A DNA stretch of 6,930 nt, taken from Gemmatimonadota bacterium. Lineage in GTDB: Bacteria > Latescibacterota > UBA2968 > UBA8231. Positions 1-6,442 of this stretch are shown piece after piece; the stretch's first letter is position 1; each line of letters opens with the position of its first letter. The DNA is taken from assembly GCA_026706505.1 (NCBI GenBank), contig JAPOYQ010000454.1, positions 4,100 through 11,029 of the forward strand, given 5' to 3'. Position numbers and translations under genes: made by a program. The notes under the pieces are model-generated. The model was not told where the DNA came from and made no database searches. It saw only the letters and a program-made list of their open reading frames with translations.

Positions 1-618
1 CAGTGCGCCGTTGCCACTGACCTCCAAAAAGTCTCGTACACGAGCCAAGTGGTGTAGGCCCTCTAGGCTTTGCAGTGCGTAGTTGAACCAGATGTCCACG
101 CTACCTTCGATTTCCACGAGATGCGGCATGTCCGTCAGGGACGCAAGCGCCTCATTGCGGACGAGCGCCAAGCCTCCACTAACAGAGGCCAAGTTCTCTA
201 GTCCTTTGAGCGAGCGCAGAGCCTTGTTTTCAAAGATCAATAGGCCTTCCACCACGTGAGCGGCTTTGCCGGCCGCGGGAGTGGGTAAGGGCGGTGATGC
301 ATCCGCCGGACCTAGCCCAGCTCCGACGCTTTCAAGCCCTTCCAGCCCCGCTAGGCTTTCCAAGCGGTCGTTAAACCAAATCTCAACGCTCCCCTCGACG
401 CGCCTCAGCCCTTCCAAACCTGTCAGCGCGATTAAGCTACTCCCGACGATCTGCAAGTCGCCGTCGATGATGTAAGCATCTCCCCCCCTTTCCCTAAGGG
501 CCGCGATATCTGCCGACGACGAAATGACAACGCCTTCTTCCAAGACGACCGGCGCTACCGGATCTTTGCCGCAACCAGCCAGCGCGACGAGCAATAGCCA
601 GATCGACCTAACACCCAA
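1..618 (-). CDS. Leucine-rich-repeat (receptor-L-like) lipoprotein, N-terminal part (cut by left edge)
   Basis: An open frame without stop gives 206 residues and continues past the left edge. A signal peptide (MGVRSIWLLLVALAG) ends in a perfect LAGC lipobox with Cys16. After a short linker come repeats of roughly 24 residues of the receptor-L/leucine-rich type, with the pattern I-G-x-L-x-I-x-x-N-x-x-L-x-S-L-x-G-L-x-x-L: for example IIDGDLQIVG (50-59), GSVEIWFNDRLESLAGLEGL (76-95), GLLIFENKALRSLKGLENL (125-143), GGLALVRNEALASL (148-161) and GSVDIWFNYALQSLEGLHHL (172-191). A Pro/Ala/Gly-rich insert (about 98-124) interrupts the array. Such proteins are exported and probably bind ligands or mediate surface contacts. 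The TTG at 618 follows the previous stop directly; GTG 636 is an alternative start overlapping the FGE-like gene by 17 bases. Neither has a strong ribosome binding site, so the start is uncertain. Confidence 0.8.
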   Translation of the reverse strand, partial: MGVRSIWLLLVALAGCGKDPVAPVVLEEGVVISSSADIAALRERGGDAYIIDGDLQIVGSSLIALTGLEGLRRVEGSVEIWFNDRLESLAGLEGLESVGAGLGPADASPPLPTPAAGKAAHVVEGLLIFENKALRSLKGLENLASVSGGLALVRNEALASLTDMPHLVEIEGSVDIWFNYALQSLEGLHHLARVRDFLEVSGNGAL

Positions 619-619
619 C

Positions 620-1450
620 TCAAAAATCCCGCGCACACCGGATCCCAATATCTATATCGGTCAATCGCGGATCATAGGCTTCTCTATTCGCCGCGGGCAA
701 AGACTCCTTCTCAAACCACCACGACCCTCCCCTCAGCACCCCAAATTCCCCGCGCAACGGCCCCTGCGGATTGTCCCGTGGACTCTCTGCATAGTACGTG
801 TCCCCGTACCAATCGGACACCCACTCCCACACGTTGCCCGCCATGTCGTGTGCCCCGTACGGAGACACGCCAGCGGGACGGCTGCCCACCGGCTCGGTCG
901 CTCCGGCGATAAAGCGAAAGTTGGCCTCGTCGCCTGCCAACTCGTATCCCCAAGGATACGTGCGTCCGTCGGTTCCGCGCGCGGCCTTCTCCCACTCGGC
1001 TTCCGTCGGCAGCCGCAGGCCAGCCCACGCGCAATAGTCGAGCGCGTGTTGGCGATTCACGCAGTTGATGGGATGCGTATCGTCTATCTCTTTGTCCCAA
1101 TTGCAGTTAGGGGCATAGGCTGGCTCTTCGCAGGCATCGTCCTCCACGCAGCGCCGGTACAGTCCTATGGTGACCTCGAACTGGTCGATGTAGTACGCGG
1201 AAAGAAAAACTTGGTGCGGCGGCTGCTCGTCTGGGTCGCCCGCTTCCCAACCCATCACAAAGAGGCCCTCGGGCACGAGGACCATGGCGTGATCGGCTTT
1301 GTTGACCTCGGTAACTTCGCTGGCCGGTTCGGTAGCAGGAGCCTCTTCGGGCGGAGTGGGCGCAACCACGCGATCTTCGCTCACTTGCCCTGAGTTCTTT
1401 TGGCCACAACCAAGCGCCAACAGGGCCATGCACACCAGTGCGCGACTCAC
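620..1450 (-). CDS. Lipoprotein with formylglycine-generating-enzyme-like (SUMF1/FGE-sulfatase) domain, lacking the catalytic cysteine pair
   Basis: From GTG 1450 the protein has 276 residues; the start is set by AAGGAG (1463-1458) 7 bases upstream. Residues 1-14 form a short signal peptide with ALGC, Cys15 being the predicted lipidated residue. A Pro/Glu-rich linker (about 16-53) precedes an FGE-type domain (about 56-274): MVLVPEGLFVMGWEAGDPDE, then YYIDQFEVTIGLYRRC, WAGLRLPTEAEWEKAARG, YGAHDMAGNVWEWVSDWYGD, VLRGGSWWF and the closing IGIRCARDF. These motifs are diagnostic of the fold. True FGEs carry two copper-binding cysteines shortly after the RGGSW motif; here that segment is FEKESLPAANREAYD with no Cys, so sulfatase-activating oxidation is unlikely. 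The four cysteines at 101, 107, 116 and 130 may form disulfides outside the cytoplasm. Such proteins often act as binding or structural envelope proteins. It lies between the OPT-like and LRR lipoprotein genes in one operon. Confidence 0.92.
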   Translation of the reverse strand: MSRALVCMALLALGCGQKNSGQVSEDRVVAPTPPEEAPATEPASEVTEVNKADHAMVLVPEGLFVMGWEAGDPDEQPPHQVFLSAYYIDQFEVTIGLYRRCVEDDACEEPAYAPNCNWDKEIDDTHPINCVNRQHALDYCAWAGLRLPTEAEWEKAARGTDGRTYPWGYELAGDEANFRFIAGATEPVGSRPAGVSPYGAHDMAGNVWEWVSDWYGDTYYAESPRDNPQGPLRGEFGVLRGGSWWFEKESLPAANREAYDPRLTDIDIGIRCARDF

Positions 1451-1457
1451 CGTGCGG

Positions 1458-1463
1458 CTCCTT
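1458..1463 (-). promoter_or_regulatory. Ribosome binding site that sets the GTG start of the FGE-like gene
   Basis: AAGGAG overlaps the TAA stop of the OPT-like gene (1464-1462) and lies 7 bases before GTG 1450. Choosing this start yields a compact lipoprotein signal peptide; the ATG at 1540 would instead prepend a polar His/Arg-rich stretch overlapping the OPT-like gene. Stop and binding site overlap, suggesting coupled translation. Confidence 0.8.
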
Positions 1464-3458
1464 AGAACACGACCTGTGACACGGCCTTGGAAATCAGCGC
1501 AATGGCAATGGACGTCATGCCAATCAGACCCACGCCGCACGAGTACCCAGCCAGCACAATGGGCGCGTACGCGTACCAGCGCTCGGGGCCAAAGCGCTTT
1601 TGCAAGTAGAAGCGGCCCAGCAAGGCACCGACGAAGTTGAGAATAGCAAAGTGCGGCCAGCCGCCAAGACCGGCGACAAAACCGTAGAAGATCCCCAGCG
1701 GCGCGCTGAGTGCGCTCAACAACGCGTACAATGCGCCGCTAAAGACCAGCCCAACCCCGATGTAATCCCAGCGAATAATTTGCGTCACCAAACTCTGGCC
1801 CGCGCCCGGCAGCGTGGACTTAGCCCAGAACGCCTGCATGGTGGCGTGGAAGGGCCACATCTTTTGCACGAACGGGTACGCCGAGGAGGGGATCGGCCCG
1901 AGTTTCCATATCAGCGACCAGAACAGGAAGCTACACACGAACATGACAGCCAAGGTCAGGGCCGTCATCTTGACGATGCTGCCAAAGCGGGTGCGCGTCA
2001 ACTCTAGCTGCTTGAACATTTGCGCCTCGTAGCCCCACTGGAAGATCGGCACCGGCGCGAACCAGATCCCGGCCCCTTGGTAGCCGGACAAATAAAAGCT
2101 GGCCTCGCGCAGATAGGGAAAAGTCACTCCCTGCGGTGATCCCGTCAGGCCGATCATCCGCGTGCCGATGTACGAGTAGATCGGTGTCCACACAAAGCCA
2201 AAGAGTGCAGTGATCCACCAGGGAAAATCGGGCACCAAATAGTACACCATCAGCACAAAGCCCAGCGTGCTCACCGCCCAGATGCCCAAAGCCATGACAA
2301 TGCGGATGTCGCCGCGCTCGGGACTGGGTCCCCGATCCGCTTCCCGAGCCGGAGCGCGCTCCTTGCCGACGGCGAGTAAGACCTTGCCCGCCGTATAGAA
2401 ACCCACAACCGCGACCACGATGGCCCCGCCCAGCGAAAAGCTCAGCCAGAAGTCAAAGGTATTGGCGATCTGGGTGGGGATCGACGACATGCCCGGCTCC
2501 CAAGTGTGCAGGATACCGTAGGCATAGAGGATGGGATTGGCCACCAAGTTGACCAAGATCGACGAGGCAAACACCCCTACTACGACCCAGAACGGCAACA
2601 CGAGGCCGAATAGCACGTGGATCAAATCCGTGGCCAAACCGATAACCGCAGCGGGCAAAACCGCCTTTAGGGGCACGGTGAAGTCGATGAAGGGAATCGG
2701 CAAAATCGATACGGTCTCGGTTAGAAAAACCGACGACAGCGTTGGCACCACCACGTAGAATACGCCCCACACTGCCCCGATAAAGGCCCCCGTGCTGAAC
2801 ACGTGCCAGCGCCAGCCCTCCTGCTTAGCCGAGGTCTCGGCAAGAGCGGTGGCACCGCCGGCCTGCACATAGGCCATGGGAAAGGGCAGGCGCTCGATGT
2901 CGTGGGTGATGCGGAAGAGCACGTAGCCCAACGACAGGGCGTTGACCCGCTGCAATGCAACGGCGCAGAGGAGAATGACGATGGGCTTGAGCCACGCGCT
3001 GTCTAGGAAGCTGCGCTCTAAAAGAGCCTCCGAGCCACGCGGGGGCACGACCCAAGTTGGAATGTGTTCGGCCAGTCCGTCGGCTTGGGGAGATTGGATC
3101 AGATATTGATCCCAGATCAACACGCCGAATGGGCCGCCGAAGAGGTCGGCTCCAGTGCCCAGCTTGCCACCCATCATCACCAAGCCACCGGCCACCCAGT
3201 AGAGGATGATGATTTCCTGAGTCCGCAAGGATACGAAGGTGCGCTCGGCCATTTCGATAAAGAGGATGAAATCAGGGTCACCCACTCGGCACCTCCGGCC
3301 ATGCTCATCCCGGTTACCAATCCGAGGTAAATCGCGCCCGGCAACATCACGAAACCGACGAAGAGCGCCGCCCACAGGGTCTTTGCATTGAAGCCCGGTT
3401 CAAAAGGGGCGTCGGCGGGCATGACCGCGAAGCGCTCTTGGACGTTGGCCTGTGACAA
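1462..3458 (-). CDS. OPT-like multipass inner-membrane protein (putative transporter), frameshifted near codon 63
   Basis: A very hydrophobic protein of about 665 residues when two frames are joined. The first part begins at TTG 3458 (MSQANVQERF) with a strong ribosome binding site, gives membrane segment 1 and GAIYLGLVTGMSMAGG, and loses its hydrophobic pattern after EWVTLI; the second frame becomes convincing at ILFIEMAERTF and stays open to TAA at 1464-1462. A -1 shift at about 3283-3262 joins them. The joined protein has well over ten likely membrane segments, with loops rich in Pro, Trp and Gly. The YLGL-TG-S--G motif in the first helix and the overall size and topology resemble the oligopeptide transporter (OPT) superfamily and its uncharacterised bacterial relatives; the substrate is unknown. 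The gene starts 20 bases after the SurA-like gene and its stop overlaps the ribosome binding site of the next gene, so it belongs to the same operon. The shift is more likely a sequence error or recent mutation than a designed signal. Confidence 0.75.
3262..3283 (-). other. Frame change within the OPT-like gene
   Basis: Upstream of this point the frame starting at 3458 encodes a plausible first membrane helix (ending AGGAEWVTLI); downstream that frame turns into Ser/Pro/Lys-rich nonsense and stops at 3177. The frame of the long 1462-terminated protein does the opposite: before this point it encodes a basic, non-hydrophobic sequence (MGGALRRFRDVAGRDLPR), and after it a normal continuation (ILFIEMAERTF). 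A one-base step back, or one missing base (for example an extra T in the run at 3271-3269), would restore a single frame. I see no classical slippery heptamer. Confidence 0.75.
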
Positions 3459-3464
3459 AAACTA

Positions 3465-3472
3465 CTCCCCTC
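3465..3472 (-). promoter_or_regulatory. Strong ribosome binding site for a TTG start
   Basis: GAGGGGAG sits 6 bases before TTG 3458-3456, which begins the hydrophobic N-terminal frame of the OPT-like protein. No ATG or GTG is placed better: the next in-frame ATG is 12 codons downstream (3422) without a comparable site. This supports the TTG start and shows that the first frame is genuinely translated, which makes the downstream frame change meaningful. Confidence 0.75.
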
Positions 3473-3478
3473 TTTTGC

Positions 3479-5131
3479 TCAGTTCTGCACTAACTCGTCG
3501 TCCAAATACCGCAGGTGCTCTTCGTACACGTCAATCTGCTCGGCGTATTTTTGGCGCAAATCCCGCAGATAGCTGTTGAAGAACTCCCGCTCGGCGCGCT
3601 CCCGCACATCCCGTTCCACTGAATTCCGCACCCGCTCTAGCTCTAGGCCGTAGTAAATCTCTGGATATCTTTCGATAACCCTGAAGATCGAATAGCCCCC
3701 CCTCGTTTGGATCGGCCCTTGGAGTTGTTGCAACTCGGCGTTCATCACCGCGTTCATCCAAGCCTCCCCCAAAAAGGGAGCCTGTGATTCGGAGACGTAC
3801 AGGAGACCATCTTTGGCGTTGCGGCGCCGGCTGTGGGCGCGGGCCAGTTCCAACCACTCGGCACCCGCCTCAATCTGAGCCGCGATCTGGCGCGCTTCGC
3901 CTGGGGTCTCGAGCAAAATTTCCTCTAATTGCGCGTGAGGGGGACTGCGGAAACGGTGCTTGTGCTCCTCGTAGAAGGCCAGCAGTTCGTCCTCCGTCGG
4001 CGCAGGGGCCTCGGCCAAGATCTGCTCGCGCAGTTTCATCAGCATCAGGTTGCCCAACGCTAGTTCATGCGACCGCGCGAAAGCCTCGGTTTTATCGAGG
4101 CCCTTGCGCCGGGCGTCGTGGGCCATGAGGCGGGTGGGGAAATGACTCTCAGATAGTTTCTCGTTGACGGAGGCGACGCTAGCTTCCGGCCACAGTCGGC
4201 CCGATGGGCGCACGGCCTCTAATACCTCTTCCACATCCATCTGCAATCCCTCGAAAGCATAGACCGGGCGCTGGCGCTGGGTCTCGTCCAAATCCGCGTA
4301 GCGGATCGCGCCCTGTAAGACGCCGACCACTATATCCATGCCCTCGGCGTCAAAAACCGTGTCCAAATCCCACTTGAGATGCCGCAGGTACGATTCGCGC
4401 AGTTGCTTTTGCTGTTCGTCACCGAGGGCCTTGCGGATGCCGTCCTCGACCTCGACCAATTCAGCGCGGCGACGCTCTGCCACTTTGGCGATAACGAATC
4501 CTCCGTGCAAGGGGAGCGGCTCGGTCACGCCGCCCTCGGGCAGGGCGAAGACCGCTTCTGCTAAGGCGCGGGGACCGTCGAAGGGCGAATAGGCTTGCCG
4601 CCGAATCTCGCCGGTATTCATGCCGTAATAGAGATCGGCGGCGAATTGACGGCCTACTTCCGCAAAGTCCTCTCCCTGCGTCAAAAGCGCTTGCACCTGA
4701 CGCGCCTGTTCCCGGTTGGGCACAAAAATCTCCATAGTGGTGACCTTTTCTCCCCACCCGGGCCGCGAGTAGGCTTTTTCGATGGCGTCCTCAGTCACTG
4801 AGACCTTGGCCGTGACGTTGCGCCGCAACATTGCGTCGGCGAGAGCTTTGGTTTCGCGCTTGGCGAGTTTGGCTAAGACCTCTTCGTCGCGCTGTAAACC
4901 CCGCTCGTTAGCCTCGAAAAGCAATACTTCGCGGTCAATTAGCGTCTGCAAGTTGTCCCGGTGCTGTGCGCGCATGGTAGCCATTTTGAGATTGGCCTCA
5001 AAGGTGCGCAGATCGGCCGCTGTAATCTCGACTGCCCCGACCTTGGCCAACAGATGGGCGTTGTCCGGCCGCTCATCGCCACAGCTAATGCAGGTCCCGA
5101 CTAGCAGCCCGACCAACAGCGGTTTGTGCAT
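3479..5131 (-). CDS. SurA-like periplasmic chaperone with two degenerate parvulin (PpiC-type) domains, probable lipoprotein
   Basis: From ATG 5131 the protein has 550 residues. Residues 1-16 look like a signal peptide (MHKPLLVGLLVGTCIS) with Cys17 before GDERPDN as a possible lipid site, although Cys at -3 is atypical. Then come a SurA N-terminal-like helical domain (about 27-126, opening LLAKVGAVEITAADLR), parvulin-like domain 1 (about 127-221, ending HGGFVIAKV), a second SurA_N-like helical stretch (about 262-396) and parvulin-like domain 2 (about 397-488, ending RGGYSIFRV), followed by a charged helical tail. So the SurA_N-plus-parvulin unit appears twice. SurA-type proteins escort unfolded outer-membrane and periplasmic proteins. 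The two family histidines (in the first strand and in the final GYHI motif) are replaced in both domains by Met/Val and Glu/Ser, suggesting a holdase without isomerase activity. ATG 5131 lacks a normal ribosome binding site; ATG 5185 is an alternative 18 codons upstream. It lies 20 bases before the OPT-like gene. Confidence 0.85.
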   Translation of the reverse strand: MHKPLLVGLLVGTCISCGDERPDNAHLLAKVGAVEITAADLRTFEANLKMATMRAQHRDNLQTLIDREVLLFEANERGLQRDEEVLAKLAKRETKALADAMLRRNVTAKVSVTEDAIEKAYSRPGWGEKVTTMEIFVPNREQARQVQALLTQGEDFAEVGRQFAADLYYGMNTGEIRRQAYSPFDGPRALAEAVFALPEGGVTEPLPLHGGFVIAKVAERRRAELVEVEDGIRKALGDEQQKQLRESYLRHLKWDLDTVFDAEGMDIVVGVLQGAIRYADLDETQRQRPVYAFEGLQMDVEEVLEAVRPSGRLWPEASVASVNEKLSESHFPTRLMAHDARRKGLDKTEAFARSHELALGNLMLMKLREQILAEAPAPTEDELLAFYEEHKHRFRSPPHAQLEEILLETPGEARQIAAQIEAGAEWLELARAHSRRRNAKDGLLYVSESQAPFLGEAWMNAVMNAELQQLQGPIQTRGGYSIFRVIERYPEIYYGLELERVRNSVERDVRERAEREFFNSYLRDLRQKYAEQIDVYEEHLRYLDDELVQN

Positions 5132-5166
5132 AAAAAGAGGAGCTAGACGGAAGGTCCAGCTCCTCT
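5132..5166 (-). terminator. Terminator-like hairpin between the exbD unit and the SurA-like gene
   Basis: On the minus strand a 13-bp stem (arms 5166-5154 and 5148-5136, one G-U pair, perfect outer nine pairs AGAGGAGCT/AGCTCCTCT) closes a 5-base loop CTTCC and runs directly into a T-tract (5136-5132, first T being the last stem base). This has the form of a Rho-independent terminator for transcription coming from exbB-exbD-exbD-lipoprotein, whose last stop is at 5220. The T-tract ends exactly at the ATG (5131) chosen for the SurA-like gene, which leaves no room for a separate promoter and leader. It could therefore act as a partial terminator, an attenuator or a translational control hairpin. 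The AGGAG in the upstream arm is buried in the stem. Confidence 0.7.
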
Positions 5167-5219
5167 CAACGAGCCATCCTGCCATACGCGTTATCCAGAT
5201 GCAGAGCAGCGCCGGAGAC

Positions 5220-5987
5220 TCAACCTGCCCCCTCCGCTCTGGCCTCTTCCCTCGTTCCTTGGTCCACCGCAAAGCGAAACTCGACGTCGATGGTCTGTTC
5301 CGGATTGCCACTGGCGTCAAACGAAAGCACAAATTCGTGGAATGTAAGCAGCAACTCGTCGTTTTCCGGTAGCAACGGATCGAAGACCAACATGCCTTTT
5401 TGGCTACTATCGCGGAAAATCGGCCGATGGCGGTGAAAGACCGTCTTGTAGATAATGCCCATGCGCTCTAGGTTGATTTCGCGTTCGTTGCCCGAAGTGC
5501 CTAGCTCCATTTTGTAGTACTTGGTGAAGCTGTTACCCCCCAACACGACGGCCCCCTCGCGCCCGGGATCGTAGTAGCGATGGGTCTCACCGCCCGATTC
5601 CATGGTCGCCTTGGCCGGATCGAATTCAATCTTCGCATAGGTCCTGTTTATGACCTCGACTTCAAAAACGGTAAACCGGGGTGGAGTATAGCCCTTTTCG
5701 GGATCGATGTCGTCCCGGGTGTAGGGATTGACGTGGCGACCGTCGTACAGGGGCGGGAAGCGCTCGTTGAGCTCGGGGTCGCTCAGGTGCCGCACCCGGA
5801 TCAAAAGCCCCTCTTTGCTAAAGACCATCGAACTGTCGTCTGGGTCGATGGTGTAATCGCCACGGCCCTCGGGCAGGACGGGCATCACGTGCAGGTCGTA
5901 CTCGAGTTGGGGCGGCACCAGCCCCCCGCAACTCCAGACTAGCCCGAGCGCCACTACTCCGAGGAGCGCTACATACCTCGATCTCAT
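5220..5987 (-). CDS. Predicted lipoprotein of unknown function, cotranscribed with ExbD genes
   Basis: A 255-residue protein. Residues 1-19 form a lipoprotein signal peptide (basic start MRSR, hydrophobic stretch VALLGVVALGLVW) with Cys20 in the context LVWSCGG; Trp at -2 is unusual, but Ser at -1 and Cys fit signal peptidase II. The mature part has no membrane segment. It contains an alternating hydrophobic segment FTVFEVEVINRTYAKIEFDP (about residues 104-123) that looks like beta strands of an immunoglobulin-like sandwich, and a second beta-like run near the C-terminus (LLLTFHEFVLSF). I do not recognise a family. The start is ATG 5987, with AGGGAG (6003-5998) 10 bases upstream. Sitting 31 bases after the second exbD and before a terminator-like hairpin, it is probably the last gene of that unit and may be an envelope partner of the Exb complex. 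That role is inferred from position only. Confidence 0.8.
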   Translation of the reverse strand: MRSRYVALLGVVALGLVWSCGGLVPPQLEYDLHVMPVLPEGRGDYTIDPDDSSMVFSKEGLLIRVRHLSDPELNERFPPLYDGRHVNPYTRDDIDPEKGYTPPRFTVFEVEVINRTYAKIEFDPAKATMESGGETHRYYDPGREGAVVLGGNSFTKYYKMELGTSGNEREINLERMGIIYKTVFHRHRPIFRDSSQKGMLVFDPLLPENDELLLTFHEFVLSFDASGNPEQTIDVEFRFAVDQGTREEARAEGAG

Positions 5988-6018
5988 AAAATTGCAACTC
6001 CCTTTTTGCTAGCTACTA

Positions 6019-6438
6019 TCAATTGCTTGGTTCCTCGGTCTCAATGTCGATCTGTGCTACACCCGCCATGGTGGCCGATTCCATTGCGTCGATGATATGG
6101 CCGTGTGCAGCATCGGCGTCCGCAGTGATAATCAGCGTCGATGAGCCAGTGCGGACCTTTTCGCGCTCTAGCCAGCTCGCTAGCTGTCCCATGGCCACTA
6201 GCTGCCCGTTAATTTCAAGTTGGCCCTCGCTCGAAATGCGCAGATTCAGCTTCTTCTCCGCCTTTAGCTGGTCGTAGTGGACCGAGTCGGGCAGCTCGAT
6301 CTTGAGCTGAGTGGCCTTGACGAAGACCGTGGTGGTCATAAAGAAGATCAGTAGCAGAAACACCGCGTCTATCATCGGCGTCAGGTTCAGCTCAAATTCG
6401 CCAGCTTTTTCAGCCAGCGATTGTCTCCGTTTAGCCAT
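6019..6438 (-). CDS. ExbD/TolR-family biopolymer transport protein (second of two), canonical Asp
   Basis: Starting at ATG 6438 the protein has 139 residues, the same as the upstream ExbD. An in-frame ATG exists at 6480, but 6438 is preferred because an AAGGA ribosome binding site (6450-6446) lies 7 bases before it and the longer form would overlap the first ExbD gene. It has a basic N-terminus (AKRRQS), a single membrane helix at about 18-40 with LTPMIDAVFLLLIFFM, and a periplasmic domain ending STLIITADADAAHGHIIDAMESA-like, matching ExbD. Asp24 (codon GAC, 6369-6367) is the residue expected to carry protons. The two ExbD proteins are clearly diverged, so they probably have distinct roles, for example as a heterodimer inside one ExbB pentamer; this is inference. 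The gene lies 4 bases after the previous stop and 31 before the lipoprotein gene. Confidence 0.93.
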   Translation of the reverse strand: MAKRRQSLAEKAGEFELNLTPMIDAVFLLLIFFMTTTVFVKATQLKIELPDSVHYDQLKAEKKLNLRISSEGQLEINGQLVAMGQLASWLEREKVRTGSSTLIITADADAAHGHIIDAMESATMAGVAQIDIETEEPSN

Positions 6439-6442
6439 GCCG

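Noticed and set aside
524..1393. Long plus-strand open frame of 289 codons
   Set aside because: It lies antisense to the FGE-like gene, has no recognisable domain, and its composition (Arg/Pro/His-rich) is that of a shadow frame, while the minus frame has diagnostic motifs.
3177..3458. The 93-codon frame as a separate small membrane protein
   Set aside because: Its second half is Ser/Pro/Lys-rich nonsense, and its first half supplies exactly the missing first helix of the OPT-like protein, so it is the 5' part of that gene.
5186..5225. Possible promoter (TTGAGT and GATAAC) upstream of the SurA-like gene
   Set aside because: The two boxes are about 22 bases apart, too far for a sigma-70 type promoter, and neither is a close match.
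5132..5332. ATG 5332 as start of the SurA-like gene
   Set aside because: It would overlap the lipoprotein gene by over 110 bases and add about 67 polar and basic residues before the signal peptide; the start at 5131 (or 5185) is more sensible.
5580..5942. Plus-strand open frame of 120 codons
   Set aside because: It is antisense to the 255-residue lipoprotein, without domain signals or a good start context.
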